From: RYN-230 sp963844695
Lineage (GTDB): Bacteria > Actinomycetota > Actinomycetes > Streptosporangiales > Streptosporangiaceae
Assembly: GCA_963844695.1 (NCBI GenBank)
Contig: CAWJPL010000002.1
Coordinates: forward strand, 62,001 to 126,000
Direction of reading: 5' to 3'
Length of the DNA stretch: 64,000 nt
Shown here in pieces: positions 8,917-17,738 of the stretch (positions are counted from its first letter, which is position 1; every line of letters begins with the position of its first letter). A program made the position numbers and the translations under genes. The notes below the pieces were generated by a model that saw only the letters and a program-made list of their open reading frames with translations, ran no database searches and had not been told where the DNA came from.

Positions 8917-9006
8917 GGCTCCGTAAGCGGCACGCATGGATCTGGCCGCTGCCCGTTAGGTAGCTGTCAGGATCGGGCCCGGGCGGCGATCGGGGCGGTT
9001 AGCTGG

Positions 9007-9027
9007 AGGACGGCAGACCCCCGTCCT
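9007..9027. promoter_or_regulatory. Inverted repeat in the leader of the first universal stress protein gene
   Basis: AGGACGG and CCGTCCT arms with a 7-base spacer, ending about 14 bp before the GTG start and just upstream of the AAGGA ribosome binding site. As RNA it could form a hairpin; as DNA it could bind a regulator. It does not match the spacing of a DosR box. Confidence 0.3.
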
Positions 9028-9040
9028 GGAAGGAACATCT

Positions 9041-9575
9041 GTGTACGGCGCTCGTCGGATCATCATCGGCACCAACGGGTCACCGGGCAGCCTGCAGGCG
9101 CTGCGCTACGCGGCCGGGGTGGCGCAGGAGAACGAGCGCCACCCTGGTTCCCGTGCTCGCCTGGCTGCCGCCTGGCGGTGACCTGGCTGACCGCCGCCAT
9201 CCCTCCGGTTACCTGCGCCAGGTGTGGCGGGACGCGGCCTGGCTCCAGATGTGGACGGGGCTGGAGATGGCCTGGGGCGGGATCGCCCCCGCTGGCCGGC
9301 TGGCCGAGCCGAGAGTGCTGCGCGGCGAACCCGGCGAGGTCCTCGTCGCGGCCGCCAGCGAGGCTGGTGACCTGCTGGTCGTCGGGGCCGGCCGGCGCGG
9401 CGCCGTGCGTCACCTGATCGGCTCCCGGGTGGGGCGGTACTGCCTGGCCCACGCGGGGTGCCCGGTCGTGGCCGTGCCCCCGCCCGACCTGGAACACGCG
9501 GCCGGCCACGGGCTGCGCGGCTGGGCCTTCCGCCACCGCGCCCTCCCGCACGGCGCCGTATCCGCCACCCGCTGA
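9041..9575 (+). CDS. Universal stress protein (UspA fold), one frameshift
   Basis: Nucleotide-binding UspA-fold protein of about 177 residues. The first strand (RRIIIGTNGSPGSLQALRYA) is in the GTG frame. A one-base gain near 9139 shifts the rest, where EVLVAAASEAGDLLVVGAG and the ATP-binding motif GAGRRGAVRHLIGSRVGRY follow. The C-terminal strand (CPVVAVPP) is intact. GGAAGGA lies seven bases upstream of the GTG. It faces ackA and, with the second such gene at 27 kb, brackets the DosS/DosR-like genes. In other actinobacteria such proteins are typical members of the hypoxia regulon. Confidence 0.78.
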
Positions 9576-9585
9576 ACCCGCCAGG

Positions 9586-10671
9586 CTAACCCAGCACCTC
9601 GCGGACCTGGCGGGCGATCTCGATGTCCTCCCGCGACGTGATCACCAGCGTCGTGACCGGCGACCCGGCCGCGCCGATGTCGGCGTCCCCCGTGGCGGCC
9701 TGGTTGCGCTGCCCCTCGAGGAGGACCCCCAGGAAGGCGGGCGCGGCCCGGGAGCGGATGCGGGGCTGGTGTTCCCCGATCCCGCCGGTGAACACCAGCA
9801 CGTCCAGCCCGTCCATGGCCGCGGCCATGCCCGCGATCAGCTGCCGCAGCCGGTGCAGGTAGACCTCCACGGCGAGGATGGCGGCCGGATCGCCGGCGTC
9901 CGCGGCCCGGGTCACGTCCCGCATGTCCGCCGCGCCGGCCAGGCCGGCCAGCCCCGAGCGGCGTTCCAGTCCCTCGGCCAGCTCGTCCACGGTCAGGCCA
10001 CCGTCGCGCAGCAGCCAGAGCAGCAGGCCCGGGTCGGTGTTCCCGGCCCGGGTCGCCATCACCAGCCCTTCCAGCGGGGTGAAGCCCATCGTGGTGTCCA
10101 CGCTGCGGCCGTGGGCGATCGCCGCGAGCGAGGCCCCCGCGCCGAGGTGGCAGGACACGATGCGGAGCAGTTCGGGGACGATGCCGAGCATCTCGCCCGC
10201 CCGCCGGGCCGCGTAGCCGTGCGACAGGCCGTGGAACCCGTAGCGGCGCAGCCCGAACCGCTCCCGCCAGGCGGCGGGCAGCGCGTAGGTGCTGGCCGCG
10301 GCGGGCAGGCCGGCGTGGAACGCGGTGTCGAAGCAGGCCACGGCGGGGACTCCGGGTAGCAGCCGGGACACCACGTCGATGCCGCCCAGGGCCCGGGGCT
10401 GATGCAGCGGGGCCAGGTCGGTGGCGGCCTCGATCTCGCGGCGCACCGATGCGTCGATGACCGCCGGCGCCTCCAGGTGCGGACCGCCGTGCACGACGCG
10501 GTGGCCGACGGCGTCGACGCCGGGCAGGCCGTCCAGGAACGAGGTGAGGGCCGCGGGCGGGCCGCCGGTGTCCCAGTGCTCGACCTCGGTGGCGGCCAGG
10601 ACCTTGTCCGCCGGGTTGAGCAGGCTGAGCTTGAGGCTGCTCGACCCGGCGTTGACCACGAGCACGTCCAT
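9586..10671 (-). CDS. ackA: Acetate kinase
   Basis: Converts acetyl phosphate and ADP to acetate and ATP. The N-terminal ASKHA phosphate motif (VLVVNAGSSSLK, residues 3-14) and the motifs GHRVVHGG, YGFHGLSHGY, HLGAGASLAAI and FTGGIGEHQPRIR are all present. At 361 residues it is shorter than the usual roughly 400, as often seen in phosphoketolase-linked copies. Its ATG overlaps the TGA of xfp by one base, so the enzyme that makes acetyl phosphate and the one that uses it are translationally coupled. No phosphotransacetylase gene is present. Confidence 0.93.
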   Translation of the reverse strand: MDVLVVNAGSSSLKLSLLNPADKVLAATEVEHWDTGGPPAALTSFLDGLPGVDAVGHRVVHGGPHLEAPAVIDASVRREIEAATDLAPLHQPRALGGIDVVSRLLPGVPAVACFDTAFHAGLPAAASTYALPAAWRERFGLRRYGFHGLSHGYAARRAGEMLGIVPELLRIVSCHLGAGASLAAIAHGRSVDTTMGFTPLEGLVMATRAGNTDPGLLLWLLRDGGLTVDELAEGLERRSGLAGLAGAADMRDVTRAADAGDPAAILAVEVYLHRLRQLIAGMAAAMDGLDVLVFTGGIGEHQPRIRSRAAPAFLGVLLEGQRNQAATGDADIGAAGSPVTTLVITSREDIEIARQVREVLG

Positions 10672-13122
10672 CAGGACGGGTCTTCCGCGGACAGCTGGGG
10701 CGCGGGTCCGGCCGCGGCGGTGGCCGCGGGCCACACCCAGTCGCGCACCTCGGGCAGGTCCTCGCCGTGCTCCCGGACGTAGGCCCAGTGCCGGGTCCGG
10801 TTGTCCACCATCTCCTGGCGCAGCCAGGCGGCCCGGTCGCCCAGCCCCGGCACCCGGTCGATGACGTCCATGACCAGGTGGAACCGGTCCATGTTGTTGA
10901 GCACCAGCATGTCGAAGGGGGTGGTCGTGGTGCCCTCTTCGTTGTAGCCGCGGACGTGGATGTTGTTGTGCACGTCCCGGCTGTAGGTGAGCCGGTGGAT
11001 CAGCGTCGGGTAGCCGTGGTAGGCGAAGATGACCGGCCGGTTCGTGGTGAACAGCGCGTTGAACTCCGCGTCGCTCATCCCGTGCGGGTGCTCGGTGGCC
11101 GGTTCCAGGCGCATCAGGTCCACCACGTTGACGACCCGGACCCGCAGGTCGGGCAGCTTCTCGCGGAGGATGCTGGTGGCGGCGAGCACTTCCAGCGTGG
11201 GTACGTCCCCGGCGCAGGCCATGACCACGTCGGGCTCGTGGCCGTCGTAGTCGTTGCTGGCCCACTCCCAGATCCCGGCGCCCCGGGTGCAGTGCAGGAT
11301 CGCGGCGTCCATGTCCAGCCAGTCCGGATTGGGCTGCTTGCCCGCCACGATCACGTTCACGTAGTTGCGGCTGCGCAGGCAGTGGTCAGCGGTTGACAGC
11401 AGCGTGTTGGTGTCCGGCGGCAGGTAGACCCGGACCACCTCGGCCTTCTTGTTCACCACATGGTCGATGAAGCCCGGGTCCTGATGGCTGAACCCGTTGT
11501 GGTCCTGCCGCCACACGTGCGAGGTGAGCAGGTAGTTGAGCGAGGCCACCGGGCGCCGCCAGGGCAGCTTCCGGGTGGTCTTCAGCCACTTCGCGTGCTG
11601 GTTGAACATCGAGTCGACGATGTGGATGAACGCCTCGTAGCAGGAGAAGAAGCCGTGCCGGCCGGTCAGCAGGTACCCCTCCAGCCAGCCCTGGCAGGTG
11701 GTCTCGGAGAGGATCTCCATCACCCGGCCGTCCGGGACCAGGTTCTCGTCCACCGGCAGCGTGGCCTCTTCCCAGGTCTTCCCGCTGACCTCGTACACCG
11801 CCTCGAGCCGGTTGGAGGCCGTCTCGTCCGGCCCGAAGACCCGGAAGTTGGCGGCGGGCAGGTTGTCTCGCATGACGTCGCGGAGCAGCCGGCCGAGCAC
11901 CCGGGTGGGCTCGGACACCACGGCCCCGGGCGCGCTGACCGCCACCGCGTACTGGCGGAAGTCGGGCATGGCCAGGTCGCGCAGGAGCAGGCCGCCGTTG
12001 GCGTGCGGGTTGCTCCCCATCCGGCGCTCGCCGGGCGGGACGAAGCCGAGGATGTCCGGGTGCGGCCGCCCGTCGGCGTCGAACAGCTCGGCCGGCCGGT
12101 AGGACAGCATCCAGTCCTGCAGCTGGCGCAGGTGCCCGGGGTTGGTACGCACCTCGGCCAGTGGCACCTGATGGGCCCGCCAGGTGCCTTCCACCGGCAG
12201 GCCGTCCACCACCTTCGGGCCGGTCCAGCCCTTCGGGGTGCGGAAGACGATCATCGGCCAGCGTGGCCCGGGGCCAGCGGAGCCGGCTGAGCCAGCCGGG
12301 CGGCCGGCCGACCGGGCCTCGTCCTGCAGCGCGCGGATGCGCCACGATCGCGTCGTCCAGGGCGCCGGCCAACTCCCGGTGCACGACGGCCGGGTCGGAA
12401 CCTGACACGAACACGGGGTGGTAGCCGTACCCGTGCAGCAGGTCGGTGAGCTCCGGTTCCGGGATCCGGGCCAGCACCGTGGGGTTGGCGATCTTCCAGC
12501 CGTTCAGGTGCAGGATCGGCAGGACCGCCCCGTCCCGGACCGGGTCCAGGAACTTCCCGGAGTGCCAGCTGGTGGCCAGCGGCCCGGTCTCGGCCTCCCC
12601 GTCACCGACCACGCAGGCCACGATGAGGTCGGGGTTGTCGAACGCGGCACCGTGCGCGTGCGCCAGGGAGTAGCCCAGCTCGCCGCCCTCGTGGATGGAG
12701 CCGGGCGTCTCCGGGGCGACGTGGCTGGGCACCCCGCCCGGGAACGAGAACTGGTGGAACAGCCGGCCCATCCCGGTCAGGTCACGCGGGATGCTCGGGT
12801 AGATGTCGCTGTAGCTGCCGTCCAGCCAGGTGTTCGCGACCGCCGCCGGGCCGCCGTGGCCGGGGCCGATCACGTACATCATGTTCAGGCCGTGGGTGAC
12901 GATCGCCCGGTTGAGGTGCGACCAGATGAAGTTCAGCCCCGGCGTGGTACCCCAGTGGCCGAGCAGCCTCGGCTTGATGTGCTCCGGCCGCAGCGGCTCG
13001 GTCAGCATCGGGTTGGCCATCAGGTAGATCTGCCCGACGGACAGGTAGTTCGCGGCGCGCCAGTAGCCGTCGAGGGCCTGGAGCTGATCGCTGGTGAGCT
13101 CGGGCCTCGAGGTGACGGTCAT
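10671..13122 (-). CDS. xfp: Xylulose-5-phosphate/fructose-6-phosphate phosphoketolase, one frameshift
   Basis: Thiamine-diphosphate enzyme cleaving xylulose-5-P (and possibly fructose-6-P) with phosphate to acetyl-P plus an aldose phosphate. The N-terminal domain shows GHWGTTPGLNFIWSHLNR, IGPGHGGPA and the ThDP/Mg motif GDGEAETGPLATSWHSGKF. The C-terminal part continues from PMIVFRTPKGWTGP through CYEAFIHIVDSMFNQHAKW to the family C-terminal domain. One extra base near 12339 separates them; removing it gives about 816 residues, the normal size. It lies 92 bp after the GNAT-CoA ligase gene and is coupled to ackA. Confidence 0.92.
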
Positions 13123-13214
13123 CTCGGTGGGGCTCCCTTCCGTGGATGCGGAACTCGTGGCTGCGACAGGGTCGCAGGCGGTCGGTAGCGAGTCGGTGGC
13201 CAGCTGGTGGCGAA

Positions 13215-16061
13215 TCAGGGACGAGTGGGCGACGAATCAGCGAGGCGCTTGGCCACCGGCAGCTGCCGCAGGAACGGATCGGCTGCGCCGTGGCTGGTGA
13301 CCCGGATCCGGGCGTCTACCGCGATGACCCCGTTCGGCCGGGCGATCACCGGGTTGAGGTCCAGCTCGGCGACCTGCGGCAGGTCGTCGGCGAGCTGGGA
13401 GATCCGGAGCAGGGCGCCGCGCAGCGCGGCCAGGTCGGCCGGCGGCTGGCCGCGGTGACCGAGCAGCAGCGGCGCGGCCCGGATGGAGTGGATCAGGTCG
13501 TCGGCGTCGGCGGTGGTCAGCGGGGCCAGCCGCGCGGCATGGTCGCCGAGCACCTCGGTCGCCGCGCCGCCCAGGCCGAACACGACCAGCGGGCCGAAGA
13601 CCGGCTCCTGGACGACCCCGATGATGACCTCAGTGCCTCCGACGATCATGGGCTGGACCAGCGCCCCGGAGAAGTTGTCCGCGAACCGCCCGGCCAGGGT
13701 GGTGAACCCGGCCCGGGCTTCCGCGGGCCCGTCAAGGTCAAGCAGCACGCCGCCGGCGTCGCTCTTGTGCACCAGGCCGCACGCCTCGGCCTTGAGCGCC
13801 ACCCGGCCGCCCAGGTCCACGGCGGCGGCCGCCGCCTCGTCCGCGGTGACCACCAGCCGGGACGCCACCATCGGCAGCCCGTAGCAGCGCAGCAGCCGGT
13901 CCGCCTCGGCGGCGGGCAGCCACCCCCCGCCGGGGACCCGGTCCAGGAACGAGGCGATCAGCGCGCGGGCCTCGGCGACAGCGATGCCCTTGAACTCCGG
14001 GACCGTGCCGGCAGGCCGGGACCGCCAGGAGCCATAACGCGCGGCCCGGCTGAGCGCCCGGGCCGCGCTCTCGGGGTAGGCGTACGCGGGAACGCCCAGG
14101 CCCGCGGGGCTGTCCCCGGCAGGCGGCAGCAGCTGGACCGCGTCCGGCTGGTCCAGCAGCACGGCGGCCAGCGGGACGGGCAGCCGGGCCGCGCGGAGCG
14201 CCGGGATCAGGTCGCCGGCCGCGGTCGGGACGACCAGCGCGATGACCGCGTCCACGCCGACGTCGCCGGCCACCTCGGCCAGGGCGGCGCCGAAGGTCTC
14301 GGCGCTGACCGTCGCGGTCGTGTCCACCGGGCCGCTGAGCGCGGCACTGGCCGGGAGGATGGCCGCCAGCCGGGCCTGGGCGGTGTGACTGAGGGTGGCG
14401 ACGGCCAGGCCCGCCTCGACACACGAGTCCGCGGCGAGCACGCCCGCGCCACCCGCGTTAGAGATAACGCAGACCCGGCTGCCCGCGGGGACTGGCTGCG
14501 CGGCGAGGAGCACGGCCGCCTCCAGCAACTCACCGAAGCTGGAGGTGGCGATGATGCCGGCCTGCTCGAACAGGGCCTGCCGGGTGATCAGCGGCGCGGC
14601 GGCCGCGGCGGTGTGCGAGGCGGCCGCGCGCTGGCCCGGCGCGGACCGGCCGGCGTGCACGGTGAGCACCGGCATGGTTGCGCTCACACGGGCCGCGGTG
14701 CGGGCGAACTTGCGCGGGTTGCCGAACGACTCCAGGTACAGCACGCCGAGCCGGGTGACGCCGTCCTGGGCCCACCACTGCAGGAGGTCGTTGCCGGACA
14801 CGTCCAGCTTGTCGCCGACCGAGGCGAACGAGGAGATGCCGATGCCCAGCCGGGACAGGTGCTCCAGCAGGGCCACCCCCACGCCGCCCGACTGGACGAC
14901 CAGGCCGGCCGTGCCCGCCGCGGGATGGTGCGCGGCGAAGGTGGCGTCCAGGCCGAGGCCCGGCACGGCCACCCCGAAGCAGTTCGGGCCGACCAGGCGC
15001 ATCCCCCAGTGGCGGCAGGTGTCCAGCAGGCGGGCGGACTGGACCGAGGTCAGCCCGGAGGTGATCACCACCAGGGCCCTGGCCCCGCGCTGGCCGGACT
15101 CCTGGGCCACGTCGACCACCCTGTCCGCGGGGACCGTCACCACGACCAGGTCAGGCGGCTGCGGCAGCGCGGCCAGGGCCGGCACGCTCGGGATGCCCTC
15201 GATGTCGGTCACGTGCGGGTTCACCGCGTGCAGGGTCCCGGTGAAGCCCGCGTCCCGGATGTTGAGCAGGATGGACCGTCCGACGGAGCCGGGCCGGTGG
15301 CCCGCGCCCACCACCGCGACCGAGCGCGGCGCGAACAGCGGTTCCAGGCTGGCCACCTCAGCCCGCGCCTCCCGGCCCGCTACCGCGTCCAGGTAGACGC
15401 TGGGCTCGCTGAGCGCCGCGCGGCGCGGGATCGGCATGCTCAGCTCGATGATCCCCTCGTCCATCCGCCGGGTCACGGTCAGCCCGGCGTCCGCGAACAC
15501 GCGCAGCATCGCGATGTTCTCGGGGAGCGCTGAGGCGGTGAAGACCCGGACCCCGCGTTCGCGGGCCAGCGAGACCAGATGCTCGAGCAGCAGGGTGGCT
15601 ACCCCGCGGCCATGCATCCGGTCCGCCACCGCGAACGCGACCTCCGCGGACTCGGGGTCGGCCGGAGACGGCTCGTAGCTGGCCACCCCCACCAGTTCGT
15701 CACCCAGGAAGCCGAGCAGTGCCCCGTGGACCGGCCTGCTGCGGTCGCGCTGGCCGTGGTCCAGTTGGCCGTAGCCCGGCCGGCTGTGGTCTGGCGGGCT
15801 GTGGTCTGGCGGGCTGTGGCCGGGCTGGCTGTGGCCGGGCTGGCTGTGGGGCGAGCCGCTTTCCCGCGATACCCGGCGGGCCTCCTGCTCGGCGGCCTGC
15901 CGGCTCATGCTGAAGAAACGCAGGTACAGGTTGTCCGGCGACATGGCCTCGTGCAGCTGCTTGACGGCCTCGTAGTCACCGGCGCCAGCGGGCCGGATGG
16001 TGATAGTCGTGCCGTCCGCCAGCAAGGCATAGGAGCAGCCCGCTTCGGTGAGCGCGGTCAA
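13215..16061 (-). CDS. GNAT acetyltransferase fused to ADP-forming acyl-CoA synthetase
   Basis: 948 residues. Residues about 20-215 form a GNAT domain (acetyl-CoA site VADRMHGRGVATLLLEHL). Residues about 235-700 are the CoA-binding and succinyl-CoA-ligase-like domains (FAPRSVAVVGAGHRPGSVG; LVVQSGGVGVALLEHLSRLG). Residues about 705-930 are an ATP-grasp domain (GRVALKAEACGLVHKSDAGGV). The ligase's usual active-site His region is intact in appearance, so both an ADP-forming acetyl-CoA synthetase role and a Pat/PatZ-like protein-lysine acetyltransferase role are possible. Leading the operon with xfp and ackA, it could recover acetate as acetyl-CoA. Odd feature: residues 71-113 are a His/Pro/Ser/Asp repeat inserted in the GNAT domain. 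Confidence 0.87.
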   Translation of the reverse strand: MTALTEAGCSYALLADGTTITIRPAGAGDYEAVKQLHEAMSPDNLYLRFFSMSRQAAEQEARRVSRESGSPHSQPGHSQPGHSPPDHSPPDHSRPGYGQLDHGQRDRSRPVHGALLGFLGDELVGVASYEPSPADPESAEVAFAVADRMHGRGVATLLLEHLVSLARERGVRVFTASALPENIAMLRVFADAGLTVTRRMDEGIIELSMPIPRRAALSEPSVYLDAVAGREARAEVASLEPLFAPRSVAVVGAGHRPGSVGRSILLNIRDAGFTGTLHAVNPHVTDIEGIPSVPALAALPQPPDLVVVTVPADRVVDVAQESGQRGARALVVITSGLTSVQSARLLDTCRHWGMRLVGPNCFGVAVPGLGLDATFAAHHPAAGTAGLVVQSGGVGVALLEHLSRLGIGISSFASVGDKLDVSGNDLLQWWAQDGVTRLGVLYLESFGNPRKFARTAARVSATMPVLTVHAGRSAPGQRAAASHTAAAAAPLITRQALFEQAGIIATSSFGELLEAAVLLAAQPVPAGSRVCVISNAGGAGVLAADSCVEAGLAVATLSHTAQARLAAILPASAALSGPVDTTATVSAETFGAALAEVAGDVGVDAVIALVVPTAAGDLIPALRAARLPVPLAAVLLDQPDAVQLLPPAGDSPAGLGVPAYAYPESAARALSRAARYGSWRSRPAGTVPEFKGIAVAEARALIASFLDRVPGGGWLPAAEADRLLRCYGLPMVASRLVVTADEAAAAAVDLGGRVALKAEACGLVHKSDAGGVLLDLDGPAEARAGFTTLAGRFADNFSGALVQPMIVGGTEVIIGVVQEPVFGPLVVFGLGGAATEVLGDHAARLAPLTTADADDLIHSIRAAPLLLGHRGQPPADLAALRGALLRISQLADDLPQVAELDLNPVIARPNGVIAVDARIRVTSHGAADPFLRQLPVAKRLADSSPTRP
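15784..15849. repeat. 15-bp tandem repeat inside the GNAT domain
   Basis: Four complete 15-base units (two of one variant, then two of a second) plus a partial fifth, with further decayed units on both sides. On the coding strand they encode five-residue units such as DHSPP and GHSQP. The period is a multiple of three, so copy-number change keeps the frame. Confidence 0.85.
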
Positions 16062-16129
16062 CCCTTGTTTCTCCAGTTCTCGGCGGGGGACGCTGCTGCC
16101 AGCCTGGCTCGTCCCGGTGGCGGCCAGAA

Positions 16130-16143
16130 GGGCCGAAGGTCCC
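16130..16143. promoter_or_regulatory. Candidate DosR/OsdR-type box upstream of the GNAT-xfp-ackA operon
   Basis: GGGCCGAAGGTCCC, a near-palindrome with GGG/CCC ends over 14 bases, 69-82 bp upstream of the first start codon of the operon. Known mycobacterial DosR boxes have the core GGGACTWWAGTCCC, and one half-site here (GGGACC read on the minus strand) agrees well. A DosR-like regulator gene lies in the window. GC richness makes chance matches possible. Confidence 0.35.
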
Positions 16144-16238
16144 GCAACACGGCCCGGCCCGCCCAGCGCCGTTCACAGTCGGTCACCGGACGTTACCCAT
16201 CATGGCGCACGCCCGAGGCTGGTGCCATGACCGGGCGG

Positions 16239-17596
16239 TCAGCCGTGACCGGGGGGTGCTCCCTTGCCGTGCTTGGCCCGGCCGGGGGCGACCTTCGTCC
16301 CGTCGTCCGCCGGGCCGGTAGCCGAAGGCGCGGGATCCGGAGGAGCCGGGGACGTGGACGGCGCTGGCGTGCTCGCGCCGGTCTGCGCCGGGGCGCTTGA
16401 CCGGGCGGGGCTGCTTGACCGGCCGGGCTGGGCCGGGCCGCCAGCCCGGGCCGGCGTGGCCTCCTGACGCGGCGAGGCGTGCGTGCTGGCGGGCTGGCCT
16501 GAGCGGGCCTGGGCTGGGTGGCCCGTGCCCCGGGCCGGCCTGGGCCGTCGCCAGCAGCCAGCCGAGCAGGCCTGCGGCCAGGAGGCCGACGGCCAGCCCG
16601 GCGGGGGCCAGCCGGCGGCGTCGTAGGCCGGCGGGCGGCGTCAGGCCAGGCTCGGCGGACGACGGCACCGTGACGCGGACGGGCCTGGTGGGCGCGGGGA
16701 GGCCGTCCGGTACGCCCGCCCGGCTGTCCGCGCGCCGCCCGGCTGTCCCGCGCGTCTGCCCGGCCGTCCCGGATGCGGCCCGCCCGCGCGGCCACCACGG
16801 CCGCCGAGGAGGGCCGGGCCGCCGGGTCCCGGGCGGTCAGGTCGGCGATCAGCGCGGCCAGTTCGGTCCCGCCCGGCTGGCTCAGGCACCCCGGAGGGAG
16901 GCCCGGCAGATCCTGGTCGCGGTGAGCCAGCGCGACCTGCAAAGGTTCTCCCTGGAAGGGAGGCTCCCCGGTCAGGCACTCGTAGCCGACGATGCCCAGC
17001 GCGTACAGGTCACTCGCCACCGTGGCCGAGCGTCCCGACACGCGCTCGGGCGCGAGGTAGCCCGTGGTGCCGATGAGCGCCCCGGTGCGCGTGAGGTGCC
17101 CGGACCGGGACGACTGGGCGATGCCGAAGTCGGTCACCTTGACCCGGCCGTCGTCAGCGAGCAGCAGGTTGCCGGGCTTGACGTCGCGGTGCAGGACCCC
17201 GGCGGCATGGGCGGCGTGCAGGGCCGCGGCGGACTGGGCGAGCACGTCCGCGGTACGCCGGGGATCCAGCCTCCCGTCCGCGAGCACGCCGGCCAGGGAC
17301 GGCCCGTTGACCAGTTCCATCACCAGGTAGGCCGGCCGCTCCGGGCTCGCGTCCTGGTAGTCGTAGACCTGGGCGATACCGGGATGGTTCAGCAGCCCTG
17401 CGTGCTGGGCTTCGGCGCGGAACCTGAGCAGCGTCACCTCGTCATGCAGGTACTCCGGCCGGAGCAGCTTGACCGCCACACAGCGGCCCAGTACCTGGTC
17501 CGTAGCCCGCCAGACTTCGCCCATCCCGCCGATCGCGATGAGTTCTTCCAGCTGATACCGGCCTGCCAGCTCGGTGATCGGCACCATGGCCGCCAC
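16239..17596 (-). CDS. Membrane-bound Ser/Thr protein kinase, frame-disrupted tail
   Basis: Hanks-type kinase domain at residues about 8-275: glycine loop IGGMGEVW, lysine VAVKLLRP, catalytic loop HRDVKPGNLLL, DFGIAQ and TTGYLAPE. The domain is complete and should be active. After it the frame must change (about 16,730-16,790) to expose a single membrane helix (LAPAGLAVGLLAAGLLGWLL, near 16,550-16,620). It changes again to a Pro/Ala/Ser-rich outer tail ending in TGA at 16239. No PASTA repeats are seen, so it is not PknB. It is divergent from cydD. The substrate is unknown. Confidence 0.82.
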
Positions 17597-17738
17597 TACT
17601 ACCCGGCAGGCGCCCGGTCATCCATGCCGCGCGGCCGCGGTTCCCGGGACAGCTCGCGCAGGCGTCCCTCACCCCTCCCTGCCGTCCAGCTGCGTAGCCG
17701 TCTACTCTCGGAACGGTGAGACACTCGGCCAGCAGCCC

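Noticed and set aside
7268..8926. 552-codon plus-strand frame opposite the MFS transporter
   Set aside because: Low-complexity Arg/Gln/His/Gly composition, no ribosome binding site; antisense of a clear 14-helix transporter.
13146..15533. 795-codon plus-strand open frame opposite the GNAT-CoA ligase gene
   Set aside because: Its product is Gly/Arg/Gln/Asp-rich and mirrors the high third-position GC of the minus-strand gene, which has clear domains.
15784..15849. Short tandem repeats as a CRISPR array
   Set aside because: The 15-base units have no spacers and continue an open reading frame inside the GNAT domain.
17597..17738. Rex or DosR site in the kinase/cydD divergent promoter
   Set aside because: No TTGTGAA-type or GGGAC-type symmetrical element was found on inspection.
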